From assembly GCA_030428885.1 (NCBI GenBank), contig JAUIEJ010000012.1, forward strand, positions 124,001 through 188,000: 64,000 nt of DNA, written 5' to 3'. The translations under genes were made by a program, and so were the position numbers. This DNA is from Gemmatimonadota bacterium. Lineage in GTDB: Bacteria; Gemmatimonadota; Gemmatimonadetes; Longimicrobiales; Gaopeijiaceae. Below are positions 50,552 to 59,324 of the stretch, piece after piece (the first letter of the stretch is position 1; each line of letters starts with the position of its first letter). The notes beneath the pieces are model-generated. The model ran no database searches. It saw nothing but the letters and a program-made list of their open reading frames with translations, and had not been told where the DNA came from.

Positions 50552-52809
50552 GCCCGGGCCGGATCGTGGCCGTGGCCGTGGCGCTCCTGGCGTGGGGAGC
50601 CCTCGGGGCCGCGCCGGCGGCCGCCCAGACCGACCGCCCCGAGCTCCTGGACGTGCAGTTCCAGGGCAACGAGGCGTTCCCCGACGAGCTGCTCCGCCGG
50701 GCCATCGTCAACCGGAAGACCGACTGCCGTCTGCCGGGGTGGATCTGCGCCGTGGGCATCGACGTGCGGCGGCGCAGCTACCTCCGTCCCCGGGAGGTGG
50801 CCCGGGACGCCCTCCGCCTCCAGATCTACTACCTGGAGCGGGGCTACCGGGAGGCCCAGGTCGACACCTCGGTGGTGCGCACCGACGACGGCGCGGTGCT
50901 GGGCTTCACCATCGTCGAAGGCCGGCCCGTGACCGTGGATTCGGTGGAGGTCTTCAGCTTCGACGAGATTCCCGATTCGTCGTTCCTCGGCGACCTCCCC
51001 CTCCAGGTGGGCGACCCTCTGAGCGTGCTGCTCCTGGAGGCCACCCGCGACACCCTCGAGGCCCGCTTCCAGAACAACGGCTTCGCCTACGCCGACGTCC
51101 TGGTGAACTACGACGTGCCCCGGGACAGCAGCTACACGGCCCAGGTCATGTTCGACGTGGCCACGGGCCCCCGGGCCCGCTTCGGGGCCATCGGCATTTC
51201 GGGCAACCGGGAGCTCGACACCGTGGCGGTGCGGCGCATGCTGCCCTTCCGCCAGGGGCAGCTCTACCGGGAGAACCAGATCGCCGAGGGCCAGCGCAAC
51301 CTGTACGGCCTGGAACTCATCCAGAGCGCCACGGTCCGACCCCTGAAGGTCACGGGGGGATCGGACCTCTCCATGGTGAGCGCCGCCGACACGCTCGTTC
51401 CCGTGCAGGTGGCGGTGTCGGAGGGGCAGGTGCACCGGGTGCGGGGGGGCTTCGGATGGAATGAAGCCGAGTGTCTCACCGCCGAGGCCCGCTGGGCGAG
51501 CCGCAACTTCTTCGGAGGCGGGCGGCGGCTCACGGCCCGGGGCCGGATCTCCAACATCCTGGCCGAGGGATTGGCGGAAACGGCGTGCCGGGCCGTGGGC
51601 GACGGCGAGTTCGCCCGCCTGAACTGGCAGCTCGGCCTCGAACTCTTCCAGCCGTTCGCCTTCTCGTCGCGGAATTCGTTCTCGGCCAGCGCCTTCGTGG
51701 AGCGGCAGAGTGTGGACCCGGTTTTCGTGCGCCGGGCCGTGGGCCTCGACCTCGCGTTTTCCCGCAACCTGGGGCGGGGTCTGGTGGGCACGGTGGGCTT
51801 CCGGCCCGCCCTCACCGACCTGGACGCCGCCGACCTCTTCTTCTGTGCCTCCTTCGCGGCGTGTCTCCCCACCGACGTGGAGCTGTTCGACGGGGCGAAC
51901 TGGCTCTCCCCCCTGGCCCTCAACTTCACCCAGGACCGCCGCAACAGCCTCCTGAACCCTTCCGACGGCTACGCGTGGGTGCTGGACCTGGAGCAGGCCC
52001 GGACCTGGACCGGGTCGGACTTCGAGTACAATCGACTCCTGGCCGAGGCATCCACCTACGGGAGCGTCGGGACGGTGGTCCTGGCGGGCCGGCTCCAGGG
52101 CGGATGGGTGGGGCGGGGGCGGTTCGCCGACGTGGAAGACGGTCGGCTGCGGGTGGTGCACCCCCAGAAGCGCTTCTACTCCGGGGGTGCCAACTCGGTG
52201 CGGGGATTCGCCGAGAACCGTCTCGGACCCCGGGTCCTCACGGCCGAGGTGGCGAGCCTCCTGGGGTACGCCGCGCCTCAGGACGCCGGGCCTGTGTGCA
52301 GTCCCGAGAGCATCCTGGACCGCACCTGCGATCCCGGCGGTCTGCCCGACGGCGACTTCGTGTCCCAGCCGGTGGGGGGGAGCGTGCTCCTGGAGGCCAA
52401 CGCCGAGATGCGGTTCCCCCTGTTCAGCTCGGTGCTCCAGGGAGTGGGCTTCGTGGATGTGGGCCAGGTCTGGGGGGACCGGAGCGACGTGCACCTGGCC
52501 GACCTCGAGGCGACGCCGGGGCTGGGCGTTCGGTACCTGAGCCCCATCGGACCGGTGCGGGTCGACGTGGCCTACCGGTTCCGTGGCGGAGAGGTCCTGC
52601 CGGTGGCCACCCAGGGTCTGTCTCCCTGCGACCCCGAGGCCTCGAGCTGCCTCGTGGTGGATTGGGCCGGCGGCGATTCCCGGGAACTCCCGTGGATCGA
52701 CAACAACGAGGTGGCCTTCCTGGCCCAGGGGGCCGAGGTGGGCGGCGATGGCGGCCGCTGGTCCTGGTCCCGACTGCAGATCCACATCTCCATCGGTCAG
52801 GCGTTCTGA
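50548..52809 (+). CDS. tamA: TamA/Omp85-family outer-membrane assembly protein
   Basis: 753-aa outer-membrane protein of the Omp85 (BamA/TamA) family. TTG start with GGGGAGG upstream, then signal peptide (IVAVAVALLAWGALGAAPAAAQ). N-terminal POTRA domains (DRPELLDVQFQGNEAFPDELLRRAI; RPVTVDSVEVFSFDEIPDSSF; ARFGAIGISGNRELDTVAVRRML) precede a C-terminal 16-strand-type barrel with the conserved substrate-lid motif NSVRGFAENRLGPRVL and a final aromatic strand (LQIHISIGQAF). The directly coupled TamB gene supports TamA identity. Several Cys pairs occur in barrel loops (FFCASFAACLP, VCSPESILDRTC, PCDPEASSC). Confidence 0.9.
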   Translation: MSPGRIVAVAVALLAWGALGAAPAAAQTDRPELLDVQFQGNEAFPDELLRRAIVNRKTDCRLPGWICAVGIDVRRRSYLRPREVARDALRLQIYYLERGYREAQVDTSVVRTDDGAVLGFTIVEGRPVTVDSVEVFSFDEIPDSSFLGDLPLQVGDPLSVLLLEATRDTLEARFQNNGFAYADVLVNYDVPRDSSYTAQVMFDVATGPRARFGAIGISGNRELDTVAVRRMLPFRQGQLYRENQIAEGQRNLYGLELIQSATVRPLKVTGGSDLSMVSAADTLVPVQVAVSEGQVHRVRGGFGWNEAECLTAEARWASRNFFGGGRRLTARGRISNILAEGLAETACRAVGDGEFARLNWQLGLELFQPFAFSSRNSFSASAFVERQSVDPVFVRRAVGLDLAFSRNLGRGLVGTVGFRPALTDLDAADLFFCASFAACLPTDVELFDGANWLSPLALNFTQDRRNSLLNPSDGYAWVLDLEQARTWTGSDFEYNRLLAEASTYGSVGTVVLAGRLQGGWVGRGRFADVEDGRLRVVHPQKRFYSGGANSVRGFAENRLGPRVLTAEVASLLGYAAPQDAGPVCSPESILDRTCDPGGLPDGDFVSQPVGGSVLLEANAEMRFPLFSSVLQGVGFVDVGQVWGDRSDVHLADLEATPGLGVRYLSPIGPVRVDVAYRFRGGEVLPVATQGLSPCDPEASSCLVVDWAGGDSRELPWIDNNEVAFLAQGAEVGGDGGRWSWSRLQIHISIGQAF

Positions 52810-55800
52810 TGGACGCCCCCGAACCCACGGGCATCCGGGACGGTCCCGGCCCCGATCCCTCGCCGGAGGGCGCCGACCCCTCGCCCCGGAAGGGGCTGCG
52901 CCTCAAGGCGCGGTGGCGGCTGGCCCGGGCCACGGTGCGCACGCTCCTCTGGGTCGTCCTGGGGCTCGCCCTCCTCCTGGTGGCGCTGGTGCGCACCGCC
53001 GTGGGACACCGGGTCGTCCTGGCGTGGGGGCTGGACCAGCTTCGCGGACGGGTCGCCGGGTCGGTGGAGGTCGACGAGATCCGGTCCGCCGATCTCCTGG
53101 ACGGGGCCCGCCTGGTGGGGGTGCGCCTGACCACCCCCGAAGGCGACCCCTTCGTGGAGGCCGATTCGGTGGAGGTCACCTATTCCATCCGGGGACTCCT
53201 CACCGGCGCCCTGGCGTTCCAGGACGTCCACCTCTGGAACCCCCGGGTGGTGCTGGAGCGGGACTCGGCGGGCACCGACACCTTCGATCGCTGGTTGCGG
53301 GGGGACCGGGCTCCGGACCCGGGCGGCGGCGGGGGCGGACCCTCGGTGCTCCTGGAGGACGTCCGCATCGAAGGCGGCACCTTTTCGCTGCGCATGGCGG
53401 GCGACCTGGAGCCTGGAGGCGTCTTCCGCACCGAACCCGGCCCCCTGGGCGACCCGCGCCGGGCCATGGACTTCCGGAGCCTCGACGGATGGGTGCCCCG
53501 GATCGAGCTCTCTCCCGCCATCGGCGTCGAGGTGGAGGTCGCCCGGGCGTCGGGGGAGTTGGACCTCCTGGCGCGGCGTTTCGCCCTGGCCGAGCTCCAG
53601 GTCCGGGTCTCGGTGAAGGACGGTGTCGTGGCCGCAGACGTGGGGCGGATCGTGGGACCGGGCATCGCCGGGTCGGGACTCGTGGACGTGGCTCCCGCCG
53701 AAGGGGGGGAGGGGACCGTCACCGACATCGACGCCACCTTCGACGAGGCCGATCTCCGGGAGTGGGACTGGGTGGTGGACGGGGTGCCGCCCGTGGTGGG
53801 GTCGCTGGCCCTCCGGGGGCGACTGGGGCCCGGCGAGCAACGGTGGACGGCCTACGACGTGGACGGGCGTTGGGCGGGCGGACGGGTGCAGGGTCGGGGC
53901 ACCGCGATCCTGGACGGGCGCACCGCCTTCGACGACGTGGATCTCCGGGTGGCCTCCCTCCCCCTGGACGCCCTGGACCCGTACCTGCCCCGGGATCCCG
54001 GCGTGGACGGGGCCGTGTCGGGCCGGGTCGCCCTCTCCGGGCCGGTGGATCGACTCCAGCTCTCGGGCGAGCTCACCCTGGACGGTGCCGTGGACACGCC
54101 GGTGGGGGCAGCCTTCGAGGGAGGGGTGCGCCGGACGGCCGGGGGCCGTGTGGGATTCCAGGCGTTCCGTCTCGTTCTGGATCCCCTGGACTGGACCGTG
54201 GTGGGTCGGGTCGTGCCCGCGGTGAAGCTCACGGGGCCCGGACGGCTCGAGGTCGAGGCCACGGGGAGTCTGGCCGACGGACTGGCGGTCCAGGCCGATC
54301 TCGGCCACGCCCCCCCGGGGACCGCCGCCAGCCACGTTCTCCTTCAGGGCAACGTCTACGCCGCCGGCGACGATCGCATCCGGGTGGACGTCCAGGGCGA
54401 TCTGGCGCCCCTCTCCCTGGACGCCCTGGCTCGGGACTACGGCGAGCTTCCCCTCCGCGGCACCCTCACGGGCCCGGCCCGGGCCCGGGGCGTACTCCGG
54501 GATCTGGAAGTGCGGGCCAACCTCCTCACCCCCGAAGGAGACGTGGACCTCACGGGCCGCTTCGACCTCCGCGAGCCCGGAGAGCGCTACGAGGTGGACG
54601 CCCGGGTCACCGACTTCCTGGCCTCGGCCCTGGCGCCCGCCCTCCCCGCGCCCACCCGGGTCACGGGACGGGTGCAGCTCGCGGGGCGGGGCGTGGACCT
54701 GGCCACCCTGGAGGCGTCGGGCCTCGTGGACATCGAGAGGGCCGACGTCCGGGGCGTGCGGGTGGACTCGGCCCGGGCCGTGGCCCGCATCGCCGACGGG
54801 GTGGTGGTGCTGGACACCATCACGGCGGCGGTGGCGGGCCTCGACTTCGACGGTGAGGGCACCCTGGCCGCCGATTCCATGCGCCCCGCCGGTCGGGTTC
54901 GCCTGGCGTTCCAGGGCGACGACCTCACGGGCATCCGGGCCGTCTTCCGGGGAGACACGGTCCTCACCGCCGACGACCTCACCCCCCTCGACCGGGACGT
55001 CCTGGTGCTCCGGGGCGTCGACCCCGACACCCTGCCCCTGGCGGCGGACGTGGCCGCCGACGGGACCCTCCGGGGCGAGTTCGTCCTCGACGGCTCCATC
55101 GCCGCGTTCAGCGCCTCGGGATGGGTGGAGGGGGAGGGACTGCGCTACGGCCGGGCGTCGGCCCGGGGCGGGCGCCTGGACCTGGAAGCCCGGGACCTCC
55201 CCGGCCTGGCCGGGGCCCTCCACGCCGACCTCGTCCTGGACTCGGCGGTGGTGGCCGACCGGGAGTTCACCACCGGATCCGTGTCTCTGGACTTCACCCG
55301 CCCCCAGGGCCGGGCCGTGGTGTCCCTGGCCCGGGACTCCACCGAGGACTACCGCCTCACGGGACGTTTCGAGCTCGATTCCCTGGGGGGCACGGTGGAC
55401 CTGGAAGAGGCCACCATGCGCATCGACTCCCTGCGCTACCGGACGGCCCACGCCAGCCGCATCACCTGGACCGATTCGGTCTTCGCCGTGGATTCCCTCC
55501 GCCTGGTGGGGAGCGGCGCCGAACCCGTGGGGATCCGGGCCGCCGGGGTGCTCCCGCGACGGGGTGCGGCGGACTTCGACCTGGAGGTGCAGAACCTCGA
55601 CCTTCGGCGCCTGGTGCGGGTGGCCCAGCGGGAGGACCTGGAGTGGTCGGGACACATCGACTTCACCGGGAGTGTGCGGGGCACGGCGGCCCACCCCACC
55701 CTCTCCGGCGAGATCGCCACCCGGGACCTGGTGGCCCGCAACCTGACCCTGGAGCGCCTCGACGGCACGGTGTCGTACGCCGACGGCGAGATCGACATGG

Positions 55801-57353
55801 GACTCGACGCCTGGGCCCGGGGACTCCGGGTGCTCCGGGTCGAGGGGACGTGGCCCTACGCGTTCGCCCTGGACGGCTCCACCCGGGACGTGTCCGACCG
55901 GAGCGTGGACCTGGCGGTCCGGGCCGACTCCCTCCCCGCCGGGTTGGTGCTCTCGCTCCTGGAGGACCTGGAAAACACCCAGGGCACCATCTCGGGCACC
56001 CTGGACGTGGCCGGCACGCCGGCGGCCCTGGAGCCTCGGGGGCTCCTCCGCCTGGACGGCGGGGCGTGGACGGTGGGCGCTCTCGGAGTGAGGCAGGAGC
56101 AGGTGCAGGCCACGTTCGACGTCCAGGCCGACCGCATCGTCCAGGTGGAGGCCTCGGGCCGATCCGGGGGGTCGGTGAACGTCACGGGGACGGTGACCCT
56201 GGACTCCCTGGCCAGCCCCGCGCTGGACCTGGACATCGCCCTCCAGTCGTTCAACGCCGTGGACCGGCGCGACATCGCCGGGGCGGTCAGCGGCGACCTC
56301 CAGCTCCAGGGCCGCTACGGGCAGCCCCGGGTTCTGGGCTCACTGCAGGTGGAGCGGGGCGACCTCTTCCTGGACGAGTTCGCCCGCAACGTGGGCGTGG
56401 TGGACCTCACCGACCCCCGCTTCTTCACCTTCATCGGCGAGGATCTGCTGGCCAGCCGCCCCCTCCTGGCCGAGACCCGCAATCCCTTCATGGACAACCT
56501 GCTGGTGGCCATCGACCTGGGAGTGCAGCGCAACACCTGGCTCCGGTCGGACCAGTTGGACGTGGAGATGCGGGGCGACCTCATCGTCACCTACGACCGA
56601 CCCAACCGGGACGTGGTCATGGTGGGCGAACTCCAGGCCGTGCGGGGCCAGTACCAGTTCCTGGGGCAGAACTTCGAGGTGCAGGGGGGGACGGTGGAGT
56701 TCGTGGGGATTCCCGGAATCAATCCCGACCTGGACATCCAGGCCCTGGCCCGGGTGCGGCGGCGGCAGGGGGCCGAGCCCCTGGAGATCACCGCCCAGGT
56801 GGGGGGGACCCTCATCGAACCCCGGGTGGAGTTCACCACCCCCGACGCCGCCGTGTCCCAGTCCGACATCCTGAGTTACATCGCCGTGGGACAGCCGGCG
56901 TCGTCCATCACCAGCGACGTGGGAGCCGCCGCCGGAGGCTTCGTGGGGGGCTTCGTGGGGGGGACCCTCACCTCGTCCCTCTCCACCCTGGCCCAGGGCT
57001 CGGGCTGGATCGACTTCGTCTCCATCTCCCAGGCCTTCGACGCCTCGGCGGTGGGGGTGGGCGCCCAGGGACTGGGCCAGTCGTTTTCGGGCACCCAGAT
57101 CGAAGTGGGCACGTACCTCGGGCGAGACTACTTCGCGGCGTTCTCGTTCCGACCTCTGGCCGGGACGGGCTCGGCCGGCACCGGGGCGGTGTTCGGCGGC
57201 GCCCGCATCGAGTGGCAGGCCAGCGCCCAGTACCTCCTGGAGATCTTCGCCGAGGACCGCTTCTTCCGCACCGGCAGCTTCGGCTTCCGGGCCGCCGACA
57301 TCGAGAGCCGTCTCATCTTCGGGTTCTCCCTTTTCAGGGAATGGGGGTATTGA
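52809..57353 (+). CDS. tamB: TamB-like (DUF490) translocation/assembly protein
   Basis: 1514-aa inner-membrane-anchored AsmA/TamB-like protein that bridges the periplasm, moving lipids or helping outer-membrane protein assembly with TamA. N-terminal helix (LLWVVLGLALLLVALVRTAV), then a very long series of beta-strand repeats, and the conserved C-terminal TamB domain (FNAVDRRDIAGAVSGDLQLQG... GVQRNTWLRSDQLDVEMRGDL... IVTYDRPNRDVVMVGELQAVRGQY... ending LIFGFSLFREWGY). ATG shares one base with the TamA stop (TGATG). Length fits the family. Confidence 0.94.
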   Translation: MDAPEPTGIRDGPGPDPSPEGADPSPRKGLRLKARWRLARATVRTLLWVVLGLALLLVALVRTAVGHRVVLAWGLDQLRGRVAGSVEVDEIRSADLLDGARLVGVRLTTPEGDPFVEADSVEVTYSIRGLLTGALAFQDVHLWNPRVVLERDSAGTDTFDRWLRGDRAPDPGGGGGGPSVLLEDVRIEGGTFSLRMAGDLEPGGVFRTEPGPLGDPRRAMDFRSLDGWVPRIELSPAIGVEVEVARASGELDLLARRFALAELQVRVSVKDGVVAADVGRIVGPGIAGSGLVDVAPAEGGEGTVTDIDATFDEADLREWDWVVDGVPPVVGSLALRGRLGPGEQRWTAYDVDGRWAGGRVQGRGTAILDGRTAFDDVDLRVASLPLDALDPYLPRDPGVDGAVSGRVALSGPVDRLQLSGELTLDGAVDTPVGAAFEGGVRRTAGGRVGFQAFRLVLDPLDWTVVGRVVPAVKLTGPGRLEVEATGSLADGLAVQADLGHAPPGTAASHVLLQGNVYAAGDDRIRVDVQGDLAPLSLDALARDYGELPLRGTLTGPARARGVLRDLEVRANLLTPEGDVDLTGRFDLREPGERYEVDARVTDFLASALAPALPAPTRVTGRVQLAGRGVDLATLEASGLVDIERADVRGVRVDSARAVARIADGVVVLDTITAAVAGLDFDGEGTLAADSMRPAGRVRLAFQGDDLTGIRAVFRGDTVLTADDLTPLDRDVLVLRGVDPDTLPLAADVAADGTLRGEFVLDGSIAAFSASGWVEGEGLRYGRASARGGRLDLEARDLPGLAGALHADLVLDSAVVADREFTTGSVSLDFTRPQGRAVVSLARDSTEDYRLTGRFELDSLGGTVDLEEATMRIDSLRYRTAHASRITWTDSVFAVDSLRLVGSGAEPVGIRAAGVLPRRGAADFDLEVQNLDLRRLVRVAQREDLEWSGHIDFTGSVRGTAAHPTLSGEIATRDLVARNLTLERLDGTVSYADGEIDMGLDAWARGLRVLRVEGTWPYAFALDGSTRDVSDRSVDLAVRADSLPAGLVLSLLEDLENTQGTISGTLDVAGTPAALEPRGLLRLDGGAWTVGALGVRQEQVQATFDVQADRIVQVEASGRSGGSVNVTGTVTLDSLASPALDLDIALQSFNAVDRRDIAGAVSGDLQLQGRYGQPRVLGSLQVERGDLFLDEFARNVGVVDLTDPRFFTFIGEDLLASRPLLAETRNPFMDNLLVAIDLGVQRNTWLRSDQLDVEMRGDLIVTYDRPNRDVVMVGELQAVRGQYQFLGQNFEVQGGTVEFVGIPGINPDLDIQALARVRRRQGAEPLEITAQVGGTLIEPRVEFTTPDAAVSQSDILSYIAVGQPASSITSDVGAAAGGFVGGFVGGTLTSSLSTLAQGSGWIDFVSISQAFDASAVGVGAQGLGQSFSGTQIEVGTYLGRDYFAAFSFRPLAGTGSAGTGAVFGGARIEWQASAQYLLEIFAEDRFFRTGSFGFRAADIESRLIFGFSLFREWGY

Positions 57354-57393
57354 GGGTGAACCCCCTGATTTCACCGCGACGGGAAGGCGGGCG

Positions 57394-58242
57394 ATGCAGA
57401 CGTTGAAGGTGTTCGGTCTCATGACCGTGTTGACCCTCCTCCTGGTGGGGGGAGGGGCGTACTTCGGAGGCTCGGGAGGCGCCGTGACCATGTTCGTCAT
57501 CGCCGCGGTGATGAACGTGGGCTCCTTCTGGTTCAGCGACCGTGTGGTGTTGCGCATGTACCGGGCCCAGGTGGTGGGTCCCGACGACGCCCCGCAACTG
57601 TATGCCATGGTGCAGCGCCTGGCGGAGCGGGCCGGGCTTCCCACGCCCACGGTGGCCGTATCGCCCCAGGATCAGCCCAACGCGTTCGCCACGGGGCGGA
57701 GCCCCGAGCGGGGTGTGGTGTGCTTCACCCGGGGCATCCTCCAGGCCCTTCCCATGGACGAACTCGAAGGTGTGACGGCCCACGAACTGGCCCACATCAA
57801 GCACCGGCACATGCTGGTGGGTACGGTGGCCGCCACCATGGCCGGCGCCCTCCTGATGCTGCAGAGGCTGGCCGTGTTCGGGGCGTTGTTCGGGGGCGGC
57901 CGGGGCGGCGACCGCAACAACCCCCTGGGGGGGCTCGTCATGCTCGTCGTGGCGCCCCTCGCCGCGGGTCTGATCCAGATGGCCATCAGCCGCCAGAACG
58001 AGTTCCAGGCCGACCGCACGGCCGCCGAGATCGTGGGCTCTCCCCGGGGCCTGGCCGGGGCCCTCCAGCGCCTCGACGGGTACGCGAAGCGCATTCCCAT
58101 GAACGTGAACCCCGCCGCGGCCCAGTTGGCCATCGTGAATCCCCTGTCGGGGCGGCGGGGGGGCGGACTCCTCTCCCTTCTGTCCACCCACCCGCCCATG
58201 GAGGAGCGGATCCGTCGCCTCATGGCCCTGGAAGGCCGCTGA
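57394..58242 (+). CDS. htpX: HtpX-like M48 membrane metalloprotease
   Basis: 282-aa inner-membrane zinc protease involved in quality control of membrane proteins. Two N-terminal helices (VFGLMTVLTLLLVGGGAYFG, VTMFVIAAVMNVGSFWF), catalytic AHELAHIKHRH with H130, E131 and H134, and the third ligand in RQNEFQADRTAAE (E203). Another hydrophobic segment (GGLVMLVVAPLAAGLIQMAI) lies between. It ends 18 bases from the convergent universal stress gene. Confidence 0.95.
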   Translation: MQTLKVFGLMTVLTLLLVGGGAYFGGSGGAVTMFVIAAVMNVGSFWFSDRVVLRMYRAQVVGPDDAPQLYAMVQRLAERAGLPTPTVAVSPQDQPNAFATGRSPERGVVCFTRGILQALPMDELEGVTAHELAHIKHRHMLVGTVAATMAGALLMLQRLAVFGALFGGGRGGDRNNPLGGLVMLVVAPLAAGLIQMAISRQNEFQADRTAAEIVGSPRGLAGALQRLDGYAKRIPMNVNPAAAQLAIVNPLSGRRGGGLLSLLSTHPPMEERIRRLMALEGR

Positions 58243-58260
58243 GCGACGGGCGCCGACCGA

Positions 58261-59172
58261 TCAGTCGAGGCTCTGCACCAGCACGGGCCGATGCCCGTGG
58301 GTGGCCACTCCCCGGGTCACGCTTCCCAGGAGGGCTCGGCTGAGCCCGCTGCGGCCGTGGGTGCCCAGGGCCACGAACCCGGCGTCGATCTCGTCGGCCA
58401 CCTCGCAGATGGCCCGGGTGGCGGAAGGGTGGGCCATGACCATGGTGTCGGCCCGGATGCGACGGCGGCGGAGGCGCTCGTGGAGCCGGTCCAGGTAGCG
58501 CTCGCCCTCCCGCATGGTGCGCTCCCAGTCGCCGGCGAGCTGAAACGGCACGCCGGTGGCCGAATCGTCCGACGGGAGCACGTGGAGGAGCGTCACCCGG
58601 ACGTCCAGGAGGGGCGCGAGTCGGGCCACCACGGGCACCACCGACTCCGACGCCTCGGACCCGTCCACGGCCACGAGAATCGGACGCCCGGGTTCGGGCC
58701 CCGGGGGTCCCCCCTCGCCGTTGCGCCCGGGGACGGCCAGAACCGGCACATCCACGGCCCGCATGAGGGCGTCGGCCGTGCTCCCCAGGAGCATGCGTCC
58801 CAGGGGACCGGGGGCCCGGGTGGCCAGGATGACCCCGTCGGCGTCCACGTCCCGGACGTGGGCCGCCAGGCAGGGCGTCACGTCTCCCTCCAGGAGGGAC
58901 CAGCTCACCGACGACTCCAGGTCCCGGCCGACCTGGAGTCCCATACGCTCCAGATACGCCTCCTCGGCCCCGTCCGGCCCCGGATCCACGGCGGGAGGCA
59001 ACCCCGTGCCCTCGTGGGGGTAGGCCGACGTCGCCGCGATGGTGGCGCGAACCGGTCGCACCCGAACGAGATGCAACGCGGCGCCCGTGGAGCCGGCGAC
59101 GTACGCGGCCCACGGCAACGCCCGTTCGGCCCGCGGCGTTCCGTCGAGGGGCACGACGATGGATCGGAGCAT
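58261..59172 (-). CDS. Tandem universal stress protein (two UspA domains)
   Basis: 303-aa cytoplasmic protein with two UspA domains. The first ([23 protein letters not shown] ... [32 protein letters not shown]) and second ([23 protein letters not shown] ... [32 protein letters not shown]) both carry the ATP-binding G-x2-G-x9-G(S) pattern. Such proteins act in stress survival. It is divergent from uvrA with a 152-base shared intergenic region. Confidence 0.94.
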   Translation of the reverse strand: MLRSIVVPLDGTPRAERALPWAAYVAGSTGAALHLVRVRPVRATIAATSAYPHEGTGLPPAVDPGPDGAEEAYLERMGLQVGRDLESSVSWSLLEGDVTPCLAAHVRDVDADGVILATRAPGPLGRMLLGSTADALMRAVDVPVLAVPGRNGEGGPPGPEPGRPILVAVDGSEASESVVPVVARLAPLLDVRVTLLHVLPSDDSATGVPFQLAGDWERTMREGERYLDRLHERLRRRRIRADTMVMAHPSATRAICEVADEIDAGFVALGTHGRSGLSRALLGSVTRGVATHGHRPVLVQSLD

Positions 59173-59288
59173 TGCGGATCCCGGCCAGAAGTCCGTTTCT
59201 GCTCCAACCTACGACTCGGTTCGCGGTTCCGGTGTGGGGGGTTGTCCCCGCTCGGCGTGGGGGCTTACCCCCCGGATCCCGAAGGGCG

Positions 59289-59317
59289 TTGAGCCCTCAC
59301 TCGTCTTCGGTTAATCT
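59289..59317 (+). promoter_or_regulatory. uvrA promoter, leaderless
   Basis: TTGAGC (59289-59294), exactly 17 bases, TAATCT (59312-59317), then 7 bases to the ATG at 59325. The transcript would start at or beside the start codon, and no Shine-Dalgarno sequence is present. Box matches are 4/6 (-35) and 4/6 (-10). Confidence 0.55.
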
Positions 59318-59324
59318 TCGGTCC

